Made by a program: the position numbers and the translations under genes
The notes under the pieces: generated by a model
The model's input: only the letters and a program-made list of their open reading frames with translations
The model's database searches: none
Told to the model about the DNA's origin: nothing
From: Rhizobiales bacterium 64-17
GTDB taxonomy: Bacteria > Pseudomonadota > Alphaproteobacteria > Rhizobiales > Xanthobacteraceae
Direction: 5' to 3'
Assembly (NCBI GenBank): GCA_001899285.1
Contig: MKWA01000017.1
Span: forward strand, 1-64,000
Length of the DNA: 64,000 nucleotides
Part shown: positions 26,393 to 35,370 of the stretch, piece by piece
Layout: the number at the start of each line of letters is the position of its first letter
How positions within the stretch are numbered: the first letter of the stretch is position 1

Positions 26393-26581
26393 TTACGCCA
26401 TCCCCATCAGCACAGCGATGCCGGCAACGATCGCCACACCGGCGATGGTGGCAACGATGGTCAGAACGGTCTCGCCGCGCGGTGTGCTGAACGGATCGCG
26501 CCGGTCGCGCGCCTCGGCAGAATAACGGGCAAGCAAAGCAGAGCGCCGCGTGGCGCTGTCGACGGAATGGTCGATGGACAT
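26393..26581 (-). CDS. Small single-pass membrane protein
   Basis: 62 residues: MSIDHSVDSATRRSALLARY, a charged cytoplasmic stretch, then one hydrophobic helix (about 40-60, VLTIVATIAGVAIVAGIAVL). A purine-rich GGGGAA is placed correctly before the ATG at 26581. No recognised family. Confidence 0.55.
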   Translation of the reverse strand: MSIDHSVDSATRRSALLARYSAEARDRRDPFSTPRGETVLTIVATIAGVAIVAGIAVLMGMA

Positions 26582-26701
26582 AATCGATTCCCCAGAAGCG
26601 AATGGGCGTTGATGGCAACGGTGCCGGAGGACGCGAACGCGACCCGCAACACGAATCGTTCGAGCCATTTTAGATCGTGGCCGGAAAGTTCCAATAACGC
26701 G

Positions 26702-27499
26702 TTAAAGCGGCTCGGGAGCCGGAAACAGCGCGCCGGTCCGGCCGGTCAGCCGATAGGCGATCAGGCCAAGCCACTCATGCGCGGCATCGTCGAGCCGCGC
26801 GAGTTCGGCGCCGAGCGACCGCAACGGCCAGCGCGACAGCCACGGCTCGCGCGGCCCCGCCGGCACGGCGATCACCGGGATGCCGGCCTGCCGGAAGCAC
26901 CCCATCGCGCGCGGCATATGCGCGGGCGACGTCACCAGCAGCCAGCGCTGACCGGGCGCGGCATGGATCAGCGCCTGCGTGAAGGTAGCGTTCTCCGCGG
27001 TGTTGCGGGACTCCCGTTCGAGCGTGATGCGCTCCGCCGGAACACCGAGCCGGATCAGCATCGCGCGGGCGACATCGGCCTCACGGCCCGCCCCCGGCAC
27101 GAGATTGCCATTGCCGCCACTATAGACGACGCGCGCCGCCGGATAGGCCTCGGCCAGCCGCCGCGCCGTGATCAGCCGCTGAAACGCGGCGCCGATCACC
27201 GGTTCACCGAGCGCCGCCGTGGCATCGGGATCAATGCCACCACCGAGCACGATGATCCCGTCCGGCGCGGGCCCGGTCATGTCATAGGCGGGAAAACGCT
27301 GCTCCAGGCTCGTGGTCATGACGATGCCGAGCGGCGTGACGCCAAACAGCAGCAGGAGCACAACGCAGACTGCCAGCAACCGCCGCCCGAGCCTGCGATA
27401 GCGCGTCGGTAGTAGAATCAAGCCGGCGACGGCTGCGATCAGCACGAGGTTCGACGGCAAAGCGAGAAACGCCGCGGTCTTGGAGAGGACGAAGAACAT
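26702..27499 (-). CDS. YdcF/SanA-family DUF218 membrane protein
   Basis: 265 residues. Two N-terminal membrane helices (about 8-28 and 38-60) are followed by the DUF218 domain: DGIIVLGGGIDP, VVYSGGNG, ITLERESRNTAENA and LLVTSPAHMPRAM. This is the ElyC type (two helices plus a domain), linked in E. coli to envelope and peptidoglycan precursor homeostasis; YdcF itself binds AdoMet. The exact function here is unproven. It is 20 bp downstream of the RraA-family gene, same strand. Confidence 0.85.
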   Translation of the reverse strand: MFFVLSKTAAFLALPSNLVLIAAVAGLILLPTRYRRLGRRLLAVCVVLLLLFGVTPLGIVMTTSLEQRFPAYDMTGPAPDGIIVLGGGIDPDATAALGEPVIGAAFQRLITARRLAEAYPAARVVYSGGNGNLVPGAGREADVARAMLIRLGVPAERITLERESRNTAENATFTQALIHAAPGQRWLLVTSPAHMPRAMGCFRQAGIPVIAVPAGPREPWLSRWPLRSLGAELARLDDAAHEWLGLIAYRLTGRTGALFPAPEPL

Positions 27500-27519
27500 C
27501 GCGTGTCCCGTCCCCGCTC

Positions 27520-28215
27520 TCAGCGTTGTTTCTTCCAGGCTTCGTAACGCTGCTTGTTCTCTTCGTTAGGCGGATAGAGGCCGGGGAGCTTGGCGCCCTT
27601 CTCCACCTCCTGCACCAGCCACGTTTCGAGCAGTTCGTGCTCCTCGCCCTCGGCTGCGCAGAATTCGACGAGATCCTTCGGGATCACCACCACGCCGTCG
27701 TCATCGGCGACGATCACATCGCCGGGGAAGATCGCGCAGCCGCCACAGGCGACCGGCTCGTTCCAGCCAACGAAAGTGAGTTGGTTGACCGACGCCGGCG
27801 CGGCGACGCCGGCGCACCAGATCGGCATGCCGGTGGCAAGGATGCCCTGCTTGTCGCGCATCACGCCGTCGGTGACGAGACCGGTGACGCCGCGCTTGAC
27901 CATGCGCATGCATAGGATATCGCCGAAGATGCCGGCGCCTGTGACGCCCATCGCATCGGCGACGACGAAGCAGCCGGGCGGCATGTCTTCGATCGCCGAA
28001 CGGGTCGAGATCGGGTTCGACCAGCTCGCCGGGGTCGCGAGGTCTTCGCGCACCGGAATGAAGCGCAACGTGAACGCCGGGCCGACCAGCCGCTTGCCGG
28101 AGAAGCCGAACGGCATCGCGCCGGCAATCCAGGAATGACGGATACCCTTCTTCAGCAGCATCGTGGTGATGGTACCGGTCGTGACTTTTTCGAGCTTCTT
28201 CAGCGCATCCTGCAT
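27520..28215 (-). CDS. RraA family protein (possible 4-hydroxy-4-methyl-2-oxoglutarate aldolase-like)
   Basis: 231 residues with the RraA/HMG-CHA aldolase fold: TFRFIPVRED, VVADAMGVTGAGIFGDILCM, GLVTDGVMRD (the D and R of the metal/oxaloacetate site) and VIVADDDGVVVIP. The members split into RNase E regulators, HMG aldolases and others; with the longer C-terminus here (EEHELLETWLVQEV) it is more like the catabolic or undefined group than like E. coli RraA (161 residues). It is 13 bp downstream of the VUT-transporter gene. Confidence 0.8.
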   Translation of the reverse strand: MQDALKKLEKVTTGTITTMLLKKGIRHSWIAGAMPFGFSGKRLVGPAFTLRFIPVREDLATPASWSNPISTRSAIEDMPPGCFVVADAMGVTGAGIFGDILCMRMVKRGVTGLVTDGVMRDKQGILATGMPIWCAGVAAPASVNQLTFVGWNEPVACGGCAIFPGDVIVADDDGVVVIPKDLVEFCAAEGEEHELLETWLVQEVEKGAKLPGLYPPNEENKQRYEAWKKQR

Positions 28216-28227
28216 GCAATGTCCCCG

Positions 28228-28785
28228 TCAGGCTGGTGTCATGCCAAGGCGCTGGTCGCGCCGGCGCAGCCAGGCGACGAACGGGATCGACAGCAGCACC
28301 ATCCACATCTTGCCGACGATCTGCCCTTCCAGGAACTGGAGCGAGCCGAAGGCGAGCCACAGGAAGACGATGGAATCGATCACCAGCCCGACCAGGCTCG
28401 ACAGCACAACGGCCAGCACCAGCCGGCGGCGCGCCAGCGGCGTATAGATCGCGAGGTCAGCGGTTTCCGACAGCAGAAACGCGACCGCCGACGCGAACAC
28501 CAGCGCGGGCGGCGCCACCACCACTGAAATGGCAGCACCCGCAATGATGGCGGCGATGCCGAACTCGATCCCGAGCCGGCGCTGCACCAGATCGCGCAAC
28601 ACCAAGGCGATGCCGATCATCAGCACGCCGGACGGGGCCTTCAATCCTGGCGCCACCGGGACCAGACAGATGCCGTCGGCATCACAAACCGTCCCGACAT
28701 GGCCAATCATCCAGTTGGCCAGCGGAATGGTCAGGATGAAGGCGGCGAGAAAGATGTAGCCTTCGATGCTTCGGCGCGACGTCAT
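28228..28785 (-). CDS. VUT-family queuosine precursor transporter
   Basis: 185 residues, about six transmembrane helices: [58 protein letters not shown]. The RDLVQ and [11 protein letters not shown] motifs are those of the YhhQ/VUT family that imports queuine precursors such as preQ0/preQ1. Its start overlaps the queC stop by 4 bp (28782-28785), so salvage and synthesis genes are translationally coupled, which supports the substrate assignment. Confidence 0.87.
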   Translation of the reverse strand: MTSRRSIEGYIFLAAFILTIPLANWMIGHVGTVCDADGICLVPVAPGLKAPSGVLMIGIALVLRDLVQRRLGIEFGIAAIIAGAAISVVVAPPALVFASAVAFLLSETADLAIYTPLARRRLVLAVVLSSLVGLVIDSIVFLWLAFGSLQFLEGQIVGKMWMVLLSIPFVAWLRRRDQRLGMTPA

Positions 28786-29516
28786 GTTCGCTCTGCTCTT
28801 TTGCGCTGCCGCTGGAATTGTCGGTATCCGTTTGCCCGCAACTCGCAGGCAGGGCAAGTGCCGCAACCATAGCCCCAGTCGTGCCGGTGGCTGCGGTCGC
28901 CGAGATAGCAGCTATGGGTGTCCTCGACGGTCAGCCGCAGCAGGGCCGCGCCGCCGATCTCCTCTGCCAGCGCGAAGGTTCCCGCCTTGTCGATGAACAT
29001 CAGCGGCGTCTCGACGGTCATGGGCCGGTCGAGGCCGAGCGCCAGCGCCGATTGCATCGCCTTCATGGTCGCATCCCGGCAGTCCGGATAGCCGGAATAG
29101 TCCGTTTCGCACATGCCGCCCACCAGATGGGTCAGGTTGCGGCGATAGGCGATGGCACCGGCCAGCACCAGGAACAGCAGGTTGCGGCCGGGCACAAACG
29201 TCGTCGGCAGGCCGTTGTCGGCCATCTCGATGGCCATGTCGCGGGTCAGCGCCGTCTCCGAGATGGCGGCGAGCGCATCGACCTTGACCGGATGATCCTC
29301 GCCGAGCCGCGCCGCATAGTCCGGGTTCAGCGCGGCGAGTTTGTCGCGCACCGTGGTCCGTACGGTGAGTTCGACCGCATGTCGCTGCCCGTAATCAAAG
29401 CCGACGGTCTCGACGCGCTCGAACCGCTCCAGCGCCCACGCCAGACAGACGGTCGAATCCTGTCCGCCGGAGAACAGCACCAGCGCGCCACCGGACTTCT
29501 GCTCGGGAGCCGACAT
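28782..29516 (-). CDS. queC: 7-Cyano-7-deazaguanine synthase
   Basis: 244 residues. The PP-loop SGGQDS (16-21) binds ATP, and a Cys cluster near the C-terminus (TCYLG-like HSCYLGD and [12 protein letters not shown]) forms the structural zinc site. QueC converts 7-carboxy-7-deazaguanine and ammonia to preQ0 on the path to queuosine in tRNA. No queD, queE or queF in the window. First gene of a queC-transporter unit; the ATG at 29516 gives [10 protein letters not shown], with an in-frame ATG nine bases earlier possible. Confidence 0.94.
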   Translation of the reverse strand: MSAPEQKSGGALVLFSGGQDSTVCLAWALERFERVETVGFDYGQRHAVELTVRTTVRDKLAALNPDYAARLGEDHPVKVDALAAISETALTRDMAIEMADNGLPTTFVPGRNLLFLVLAGAIAYRRNLTHLVGGMCETDYSGYPDCRDATMKAMQSALALGLDRPMTVETPLMFIDKAGTFALAEEIGGAALLRLTVEDTHSCYLGDRSHRHDWGYGCGTCPACELRANGYRQFQRQRKRAERT

Positions 29517-29518
29517 GC

Positions 29519-30334
29519 TCAGTCCCATTGGGGCGAATACTGCCAATCGACGATCCGGCCGTTGGCTTTCGTCAACGTCGCGATCTCGCGCATCTCGTCG
29601 TCCGACAGCGCGAAGTCGAACACCGCGAAATTTTCCTGGAGCCGTTCGGGACGGTGCGTGCGCGGGATCACCACGATCTCTTGCTGCACCAGCCAGCGCA
29701 GCGACACCTGCGCCGCCGACTTGCCGTGCTTCGCGCCGATCCGCGCCAGCACGGCGTTGCCCGACGCACCGCCGCGCGCGATCGGGCTGTAGGCCACCAC
29801 CGCCATGCCGTGGCTGCGGGTGGCGGCGATGGTCTTCGCCGTGTCGAGAAACGGATGTGTCTCGAACTGGTTGCACACCAGCGGCTCGGTCGCGAGTTTT
29901 GTCGCCTGATCGAGCAGTGCCGTATTGAAATTGGACACGCCGATGTGCCGCGCATGGCCCTCGCGCTTCATCTGGCACAGCGCGCCGATCGTGTCGGCCA
30001 GCGGCACGGCCTTGTTCGGCCAATGCAGCAGCAGGATGTCGATCACGTCGATCTTCAGTCGCGCGAGGCTCTCTTTCACCGAGCGCGCAAGATCGGCCGG
30101 CTTCATGTTCTCGGGATGCACCTTGGTGACCACCGTCACCGCGTTGCGCCTGCCGGAGGCGCGGACGCCCTCGCCCACCTCCTTCTCATTGTCGTACATC
30201 TGCGCGGTGTCGATGTGGCGATAACCGAGCCCGATGGCGTGCTCGACCAGCCGCGCGCAATCACTGCCGCGCAGATCCCAGGTGCCGAGCCCGACCAGCG
30301 GAATCCGCGCGCCATTCGCTTCGACCACGTTCAT
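29519..30334 (-). CDS. Aldo/keto reductase
   Basis: 271 residues, (beta/alpha)8 barrel. The catalytic tetrad is visible: D and Y in [14 protein letters not shown] in [11 protein letters not shown] in [12 protein letters not shown]-binding residues near the C-terminus: [15 protein letters not shown]. Closest in pattern to DkgA/DkgB-like 2,5-diketo-D-gluconate reductases, which in practice reduce many aldehydes such as methylglyoxal. It is immediately upstream of queC on the same strand (stop at 29519, next ATG at 29516). Confidence 0.9.
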   Translation of the reverse strand: MNVVEANGARIPLVGLGTWDLRGSDCARLVEHAIGLGYRHIDTAQMYDNEKEVGEGVRASGRRNAVTVVTKVHPENMKPADLARSVKESLARLKIDVIDILLLHWPNKAVPLADTIGALCQMKREGHARHIGVSNFNTALLDQATKLATEPLVCNQFETHPFLDTAKTIAATRSHGMAVVAYSPIARGGASGNAVLARIGAKHGKSAAQVSLRWLVQQEIVVIPRTHRPERLQENFAVFDFALSDDEMREIATLTKANGRIVDWQYSPQWD

Positions 30335-30560
30335 GTCCCCGATCCTTTCACCGCTTCGCTCTCACTCGACCAACGTAGCAGACCGGCAGCCGCTCGCGCC
30401 GCCGCGCAACCCAGCCATGACGTGGGGCGAATAGGCTGCCGCCCGCGGCAAGGACCGTGCTGATGCCCCATAGATTGGAACGATTCAAGAAGACCGTCCT
30501 TGCATCGCCAGCGTTTCGTGCTTTTGTGGCCCGTCTGCGACCCCTGTTTTGGATTTGACA

Positions 30561-30899
30561 ATGCGTCCCTTTGCCACCGCGCTCGCCGTCGCCGTTCTCC
30601 TCGCCGCGCCGTGCGCTTATGCACCGACCTTTGCCGCCGACGACCTGACAGTGACGATCAAGGATCACAAGTTCACGCCGTCGGAGATCCGCATTCCGGC
30701 CAACAAGCGGCTCAGTATTGTCGTCATCAACAACGATCCGACGCCGGAAGAGTTTGAAAGCCTGCCGATGAAAATCGAGAAGGTCATCCCCGGCAACAGC
30801 AAGGCGCTGGTCCGGTTCGGGCCGATCGCGCCCGGCCGCTATGAATTCATCGGCGAGTTCAACCAGGCGACCGCCAAAGGCGTGATGATCGCGGAATAA
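30561..30899 (+). CDS. Periplasmic cupredoxin-domain protein of an iron-uptake pair
   Basis: 112 residues. Signal peptide about 1-26 (ALAVAVLLAAPCAYAPTFAA). The mature part is a cupredoxin-like domain: TVTIKDHKFTPSEIRIPANK, FESLPMKIEKVIPGN, GRYEFIGEFNQATAKG. It lacks the usual Cys of type 1 copper sites; the ESLPMKIEKV segment and Met/Glu residues match the P19/EfeO-type cupredoxins partnered with FTR1 permeases. It starts 13 bp before the FTR1 gene, so the two probably work together in periplasmic iron handling. Confidence 0.82.
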   Translation: MRPFATALAVAVLLAAPCAYAPTFAADDLTVTIKDHKFTPSEIRIPANKRLSIVVINNDPTPEEFESLPMKIEKVIPGNSKALVRFGPIAPGRYEFIGEFNQATAKGVMIAE

Positions 30900-30911
30900 C
30901 GGACGACTCCC

Positions 30912-31736
30912 ATGCTTGGCGCGCTGATCATCGTCTTTCGCGAAGTGCTCGAGGCCGGCCTGATTGTCGGCATCGTCATGGCGGCAACGCGCGGCATCGA
31001 CGGCCGTGGCCGCTGGATCGCGCTCGGTGTCGCCGGCGGCGTCATCGGTGCCGCTATCGTCGCGCTGTTTGCCGGCGCGATCTCCGAAGCCTTCGAGGGC
31101 GCCGGACAGGAGCTGTTCAATGCCTGCGTGCTCGGCATCGCCGTGGTGATGCTGATGTGGCACAACGCCTGGATGGCGAAGCACGGCCGCGAGATGGCGG
31201 CCGAACTGCGCAGCGTCGGCACCTCGATCGCCGAAGGCCAGAAGCCGCTGACCGCGCTCGCGGTCGTCGTCGGCCTCGCCGTGCTGCGCGAAGGCTCCGA
31301 GGTCGTGCTGTTCCTCTATGGCATCCTTGCCTCCGGCACCTCTGGCATGGCGCTGTTCACCGGCGGCGTGCTCGGCGTGATCGCCGGCGCGGCGTTCACG
31401 GCGCTCACCTATTTCGGCTTGCTGGCGATCCCGTCGCGGCACATCTTCACGGTGACGACCTGGATGATCACGCTGCTGGCCGCCGGCATGGCGGCGCAGT
31501 CGGTGCAATTCCTCAATGCCGCCGGCACGCTGACCGTCCTCGATCGCACGGTCTGGGATACGTCGTGGCTCCTCTCGGAAGGCAGCCTCGTCGGCAAGCT
31601 GTTGCACACGCTGATCGGCTACACCGAGCGGCCGAGCGAGATGCAGCTCATCGTCTATATCGCGGTGATCGTCGTGATGGCGCTGCTGATGCGGCTCGCG
31701 CGCGGCACGTCAGCGCCGCGGCACAAGACGGCGTAA
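30912..31736 (+). CDS. FTR1-family high-affinity iron permease
   Basis: 274 residues with seven predicted helices. Both iron-coordinating motifs of FTR1/EfeU are present: R10-E-V-L-E14 in helix 1 and R126-E-G-S-E130 in helix 4. It would import ferric or oxidised iron delivered from the periplasm. The partner here is the cupredoxin alone; no EfeB-type peroxidase is adjacent. Confidence 0.92.
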   Translation: MLGALIIVFREVLEAGLIVGIVMAATRGIDGRGRWIALGVAGGVIGAAIVALFAGAISEAFEGAGQELFNACVLGIAVVMLMWHNAWMAKHGREMAAELRSVGTSIAEGQKPLTALAVVVGLAVLREGSEVVLFLYGILASGTSGMALFTGGVLGVIAGAAFTALTYFGLLAIPSRHIFTVTTWMITLLAAGMAAQSVQFLNAAGTLTVLDRTVWDTSWLLSEGSLVGKLLHTLIGYTERPSEMQLIVYIAVIVVMALLMRLARGTSAPRHKTA

Positions 31737-31748
31737 CCGCGTCTCTCT

Positions 31749-32036
31749 TCAAGCCCGCCGGGCGCCGAGCACCGCGAACGCCGCCTGCGGCGCGCGGTCG
31801 ATGACCTTGAGCAGCGCACGGGCCGGACCGCGCGGCGCGCGCTTGCCCTGCTCCCAGTTGCGCACGGTTTCGAGCGGCACCTCGATGCGTTCGGCGAACG
31901 CCGCTTGCGTCAGTTGCGCCCGCGCGCGCACGCGTCGGACAAAGGCGGCCGGGTCGTTATGATCAAGTTCGACCTCGCGACCGTCTTCCCCGATCTCGAC
32001 GATCCGTCCGTCCGCTTTCAGTCTGACCCGCAGCAT
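31749..32036 (-). CDS. XRE-family helix-turn-helix regulator (antitoxin-like)
   Basis: 95 residues. The first 30 are acidic (ADGRIVEIGEDGREVELD), then the HTH at about 42-90: TQAAFAERIEVPLETVRNWEQGKRAPRGPARALLKV. This NadS/YiaG/HigA-type fold often acts as an antitoxin repressor, but no toxin gene lies next to it (FTR1 converges on one side, ivd lies on the other), so it is a stand-alone regulator here. Confidence 0.85.
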   Translation of the reverse strand: MLRVRLKADGRIVEIGEDGREVELDHNDPAAFVRRVRARAQLTQAAFAERIEVPLETVRNWEQGKRAPRGPARALLKVIDRAPQAAFAVLGARRA

Positions 32037-32116
32037 CGGCCGCTCCCACGCTTATTCCATGGGTCAATGGCCTAGGTGCTCATGGTTAACGTGCGGTTAA
32101 TCGCCGTAGCGACGGG

Positions 32117-33292
32117 TCAGCGCGTTTTTTCAAATATCTCGCGGCCGATCAGCATGCGGCGGATCTCGCTCGTCCCCGCGCCGATTTCATAGAGCTTGGC
32201 GTCACGCAGCAGCCGGCCGGTGGCGAACTCGTTGATATAGCCGTTGCCGCCGAGGCACTGGATCGCATCGAGCGCCATTTTGGTCGCGCTCTCTGCCGCC
32301 AGCAGGATCGCGCCGGCGGAATCCTCGCGCGTCGTGCGCCCCTCGTCGCAGGCACGCGCCACCGCGTAGACGTAAGCGCGCGCCGCATTCATCGCCACAT
32401 ACATGTCGGCGAGCTTGGCCTGGATCAGCTGGAACTGGCCGATCGACTGGCCGAACTGCTTGCGCTCATGAACATACGGCACGACCACGTCCATGCACGC
32501 CTGCATGATGCCGATCGGCCCCGCCGCCAGCACCACGCGCTCGTAGTCGAGGCCGGACATCAGCACGTTGACGCCGTTGCCGACGACGCCGAGCACGTTC
32601 TCCTCCGGCACCTCGCAATCCTCGAACACCAGTTCGCCGGTGTCGGAGCCGCGCATGCCGAGCTTGTCGAGCTTCTGCGCGGTGGAAAACCCCTTGAAGC
32701 CCTTCTCGACGATGAAAGCAGTGATGCCGCGCGAGCCGGCGGTGCGGTCGGTCTTGGCGTAGACGACGACGGTTTCGGCAATGGGACCATTGGTGATCCA
32801 CATCTTCGAGCCGTTGAGGATGTAGCGGTCGCCCTTCTTGTCAGCGACGGTGCGCATCGAGACGACGTCCGAGCCCGCGCCCGGCTCCGACATGGCGAGC
32901 GCGCCGACATGCTCGCCGCTGATCAGTTTGGGCAGGTAGGAGCGGCGCTGCGCGTCGGTGCCGTTGCGCCGAAGCTGGTTGACGCACAGGTTGGAATGCG
33001 CGCCGTAGGACAGGCCGACCGAGGCCGAGCCGCGCGAGACCTCCTCCATCGCCACGCAGTGCGCGAGGTATCCCAGTCCGGAACCGCCGTATTCCTCCTC
33101 GACGGTGATGCCGAGCAGGCCGAGCGCGCCCATCTCCGGCCAGAGATCGCGCGGAAAGGTATTGCTGCGGTCGATCTCGTCGGCGCGCGGCGCAATGCGG
33201 TCACGGGAGAAACCGCTCACCGTGTCGCGCAGCATGTCGAGGTCTTCGCCGAGCCCGAAATTCAGGCCCTGCCAGGCGTTGGGGATGCTCAT
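32117..33292 (-). CDS. ivd: Isovaleryl-CoA dehydrogenase
   Basis: 391 residues, acyl-CoA dehydrogenase fold. The FAD and substrate signatures are [34 protein letters not shown]. The catalytic glutamate is in [15 protein letters not shown], the helix-G position specific to isovaleryl-CoA dehydrogenases; other acyl-CoA dehydrogenases have it further down. It oxidises isovaleryl-CoA to 3-methylcrotonyl-CoA, giving the substrate of MccAB in this window; electrons go to ETF. The start is the ATG beginning [10 protein letters not shown]. Confidence 0.92.
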   Translation of the reverse strand: MSIPNAWQGLNFGLGEDLDMLRDTVSGFSRDRIAPRADEIDRSNTFPRDLWPEMGALGLLGITVEEEYGGSGLGYLAHCVAMEEVSRGSASVGLSYGAHSNLCVNQLRRNGTDAQRRSYLPKLISGEHVGALAMSEPGAGSDVVSMRTVADKKGDRYILNGSKMWITNGPIAETVVVYAKTDRTAGSRGITAFIVEKGFKGFSTAQKLDKLGMRGSDTGELVFEDCEVPEENVLGVVGNGVNVLMSGLDYERVVLAAGPIGIMQACMDVVVPYVHERKQFGQSIGQFQLIQAKLADMYVAMNAARAYVYAVARACDEGRTTREDSAGAILLAAESATKMALDAIQCLGGNGYINEFATGRLLRDAKLYEIGAGTSEIRRMLIGREIFEKTR

Positions 33293-33482
33293 GTTCGCTC
33301 TCTCATGGGCCAAAGCTTACAAGCCAAAATTGTGCCTGTCAGCGACCCCTCGACCAAGGTCGGAGGGGACCGGAACGCTCGGGCCGGCCAAGGCCGCCAC
33401 CATTAATGACGCGATGAAATTTCGCAGCGCGGCTGCTTGCCGAACCGGCCCCCGTCCGGTCATCTGCCGCCGGATCATTCCC

Positions 33483-34274
33483 ATGCTGACGATTCGCCTC
33501 ACCCCTGCCGCCGCACTGGCCCTGAGCTTAGTTCTTGGCTTGGCCACCGCGCCGGCTGACGCCGCCACCTGCCAGAATCCGGATGCGCTGGGCACCGCGC
33601 GCGTCCTCGAGGTCAGCGCCGCGACCACGCCGCAGGTCGGCCGCAAGCATTTCCCGACGACCCTGCCGCTCGGCCCAAAAGAGCTGGTGCTGACCTTCGA
33701 CGATGGCCCCTGGCCGACGACGACGCCGAAGGTGCTCGACGCGCTGGCGGCGGAATGCGTGCGCGCCTCGTTCTTCATGCTGGGCCAGCACGCGCAGGCG
33801 ACGCCGCAACTGGCGCGCCGGGTGCTCGCCGCCGGGCATACGGTGGCGCATCACACCTACGCGCATCCGATCCTCGACAAGATGTCGACCGACGCCGCCG
33901 AGGCCGAGATCAATCGCGGCTTCAGCGCCGTCGACTACGCCGTGTTCGGCCAGCGCCGCAACGACCCGGCGACGCCGTTCTTCCGCTTCCCCGGCTTCGC
34001 CTCGACCCCGGCGCTGCTTGAGCGGCTGCAACGGCGCGGCATCGTCGTGTTCGGCGCGGACTTCTGGGCCAGCGACTGGAACACGATGACGCCGGAGCGG
34101 CAGTTCGACCTGATCATGGCCCGCACCGAGCAGTTCGGCCGTGGCATCGTCCTGTTCCACGACACCCGCGAGCAGACCGCAGCGATGCTGCCGCGCTATC
34201 TGCGCGAGTTGAAAAAACGCGGCTACAAGATCGTGCACATCGTGCCCGCCGGCAGCCGGGGCAGCCTGCGTTAA
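33483..34274 (+). CDS. Exported polysaccharide deacetylase (NodB-type), copy 1
   Basis: 263 residues, Sec signal peptide (MLTIRLTPAAALALSLVLGL, cleavage near ADAATCQ). NodB domain (about 60-255): catalytic D-D in VLTFDDGPWP, metal-binding H-x-x-x-x-H in VAHHTYAHP, FFRFPGF, ASDW and VLFHDT. All catalytic pieces are there. It deacetylates N-acetylated or otherwise acetylated polysaccharide in the periplasm; the substrate (chitin-like, peptidoglycan or exopolysaccharide) is open. An upstream in-frame ATG near 33412 would bury the signal peptide, so I chose 33483. Paralogue of the next gene. Confidence 0.88.
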   Translation: MLTIRLTPAAALALSLVLGLATAPADAATCQNPDALGTARVLEVSAATTPQVGRKHFPTTLPLGPKELVLTFDDGPWPTTTPKVLDALAAECVRASFFMLGQHAQATPQLARRVLAAGHTVAHHTYAHPILDKMSTDAAEAEINRGFSAVDYAVFGQRRNDPATPFFRFPGFASTPALLERLQRRGIVVFGADFWASDWNTMTPERQFDLIMARTEQFGRGIVLFHDTREQTAAMLPRYLRELKKRGYKIVHIVPAGSRGSLR

Positions 34275-34422
34275 TGCTCTACATTAAGCAGATCGATTAA
34301 CTTCAAACATTAAGTCTCGCCAGCAACTCCTCACCCGGTCGCGTTCCGGCTCGCTAGTGTCACCCGGCAATTCGGACAGCGGCGTCGGGGACGATGCCGT
34401 TGCCTTGCGGTTCGGGGGCGGC

Positions 34423-35367
34423 GTGCGATTTCACGCAATCAGGTCTGGCTTTCTTGCGATCTGCATCGGTGGCGCTCTCGCCGCGCCGGCGCTCGCAGCC
34501 TCATGTCCCGGTAATCCGACGGCCATAGGCACAAGCCGCGTGCTGGTCGCCTCGCCGGACGAGTTTCCGCGCGTCGGCACGCAGCAATACGGCCGCAACG
34601 GCATGCTGGCGCTCAACGACCGCGAGATCGTGCTGACCTTCGATGACGGCCCGCTCCCGCCCTACACCGACAGCGTCCTGCAGACGCTCGCCACCGAATG
34701 CATCAAGGCGACGTTCTTCCTGGTCGGCCGGCAGGCGACCGCCAATCCTGATCTCGCGCGGCGCATCGTCAAGGAAGGCCACACGGTCGGCACGCACAGC
34801 CAGAACCATCCGCTGACCTTCGACCAGATGGCGCAGCCCCGCGCCGAGGCCGAGATCAACGACGGCATCGCCTCGGTGACCGCGGCACTCGGCGATCCCC
34901 GGCACCTGACGCCCTATTTCCGCATTCCCGGCCTGCTGCGGCTGCGGCCGATCGAGGACTATCTCGCCGCCCGCCGCATCGCCGTGTGGAGCGTCGATTT
35001 CGACGCCGACGACTGGAAGAACATCGACGCCGCCGAGGTGGTGAAGCGCGCAGTGGAACGGATCGAGCAGAAGAAGCGCGGCGTGCTGCTGCTGCACGAC
35101 GTGCAGCCCGCGACCGCGCTCGCTTTGCCGCTGCTGCTGCAGGAGTTGAAGACCCGCGGCTATCGCATCGTCCATGTGGTGCCGAGCGCGGCACCGCCGC
35201 CGAGGTTGCCCCGCGTCGCCGCCCCGCCACAGCCGCCGCGCTATGCCTGGCCGCGGACGATTCCTCCGGCCGAGCAGCAGCGCCGCGCGCCGCGCTATTC
35301 GCGCGATTTCTCGCCTGGTCCGCCCCCCGGCCCCGATCCGCGCCGCGGCGTGATCGTTTATCGCTGA
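34423..35367 (+). CDS. Exported polysaccharide deacetylase (NodB-type), copy 2 with Pro-rich tail
   Basis: About 314 residues from the GTG at 34423 (MRFHAIRSGFLAICIGGALA, a good signal peptide); a GTG at 34357 is an alternative. The mature part begins SCPGNPTAIGTSRVL, the same as in copy 1 (TCQNPDALGTARVL). NodB motifs: VLTFDDGPLP, VGTHSQNHP, YFRIPGL, DADDW and LLLHDV. A roughly 60-residue C-terminal extension is rich in Pro and Arg (PPPRLPRVAAPPQPP). Head-to-tail duplication with copy 1, about 150 bp apart. Confidence 0.88.
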   Translation: MRFHAIRSGFLAICIGGALAAPALAASCPGNPTAIGTSRVLVASPDEFPRVGTQQYGRNGMLALNDREIVLTFDDGPLPPYTDSVLQTLATECIKATFFLVGRQATANPDLARRIVKEGHTVGTHSQNHPLTFDQMAQPRAEAEINDGIASVTAALGDPRHLTPYFRIPGLLRLRPIEDYLAARRIAVWSVDFDADDWKNIDAAEVVKRAVERIEQKKRGVLLLHDVQPATALALPLLLQELKTRGYRIVHVVPSAAPPPRLPRVAAPPQPPRYAWPRTIPPAEQQRRAPRYSRDFSPGPPPGPDPRRGVIVYR

Positions 35368-35370
35368 CCG

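Noticed and set aside
31749-32036. Toxin-antitoxin pair around the XRE protein
   Set aside because: There is no toxin-like gene next to it; FTR1 and ivd flank it.
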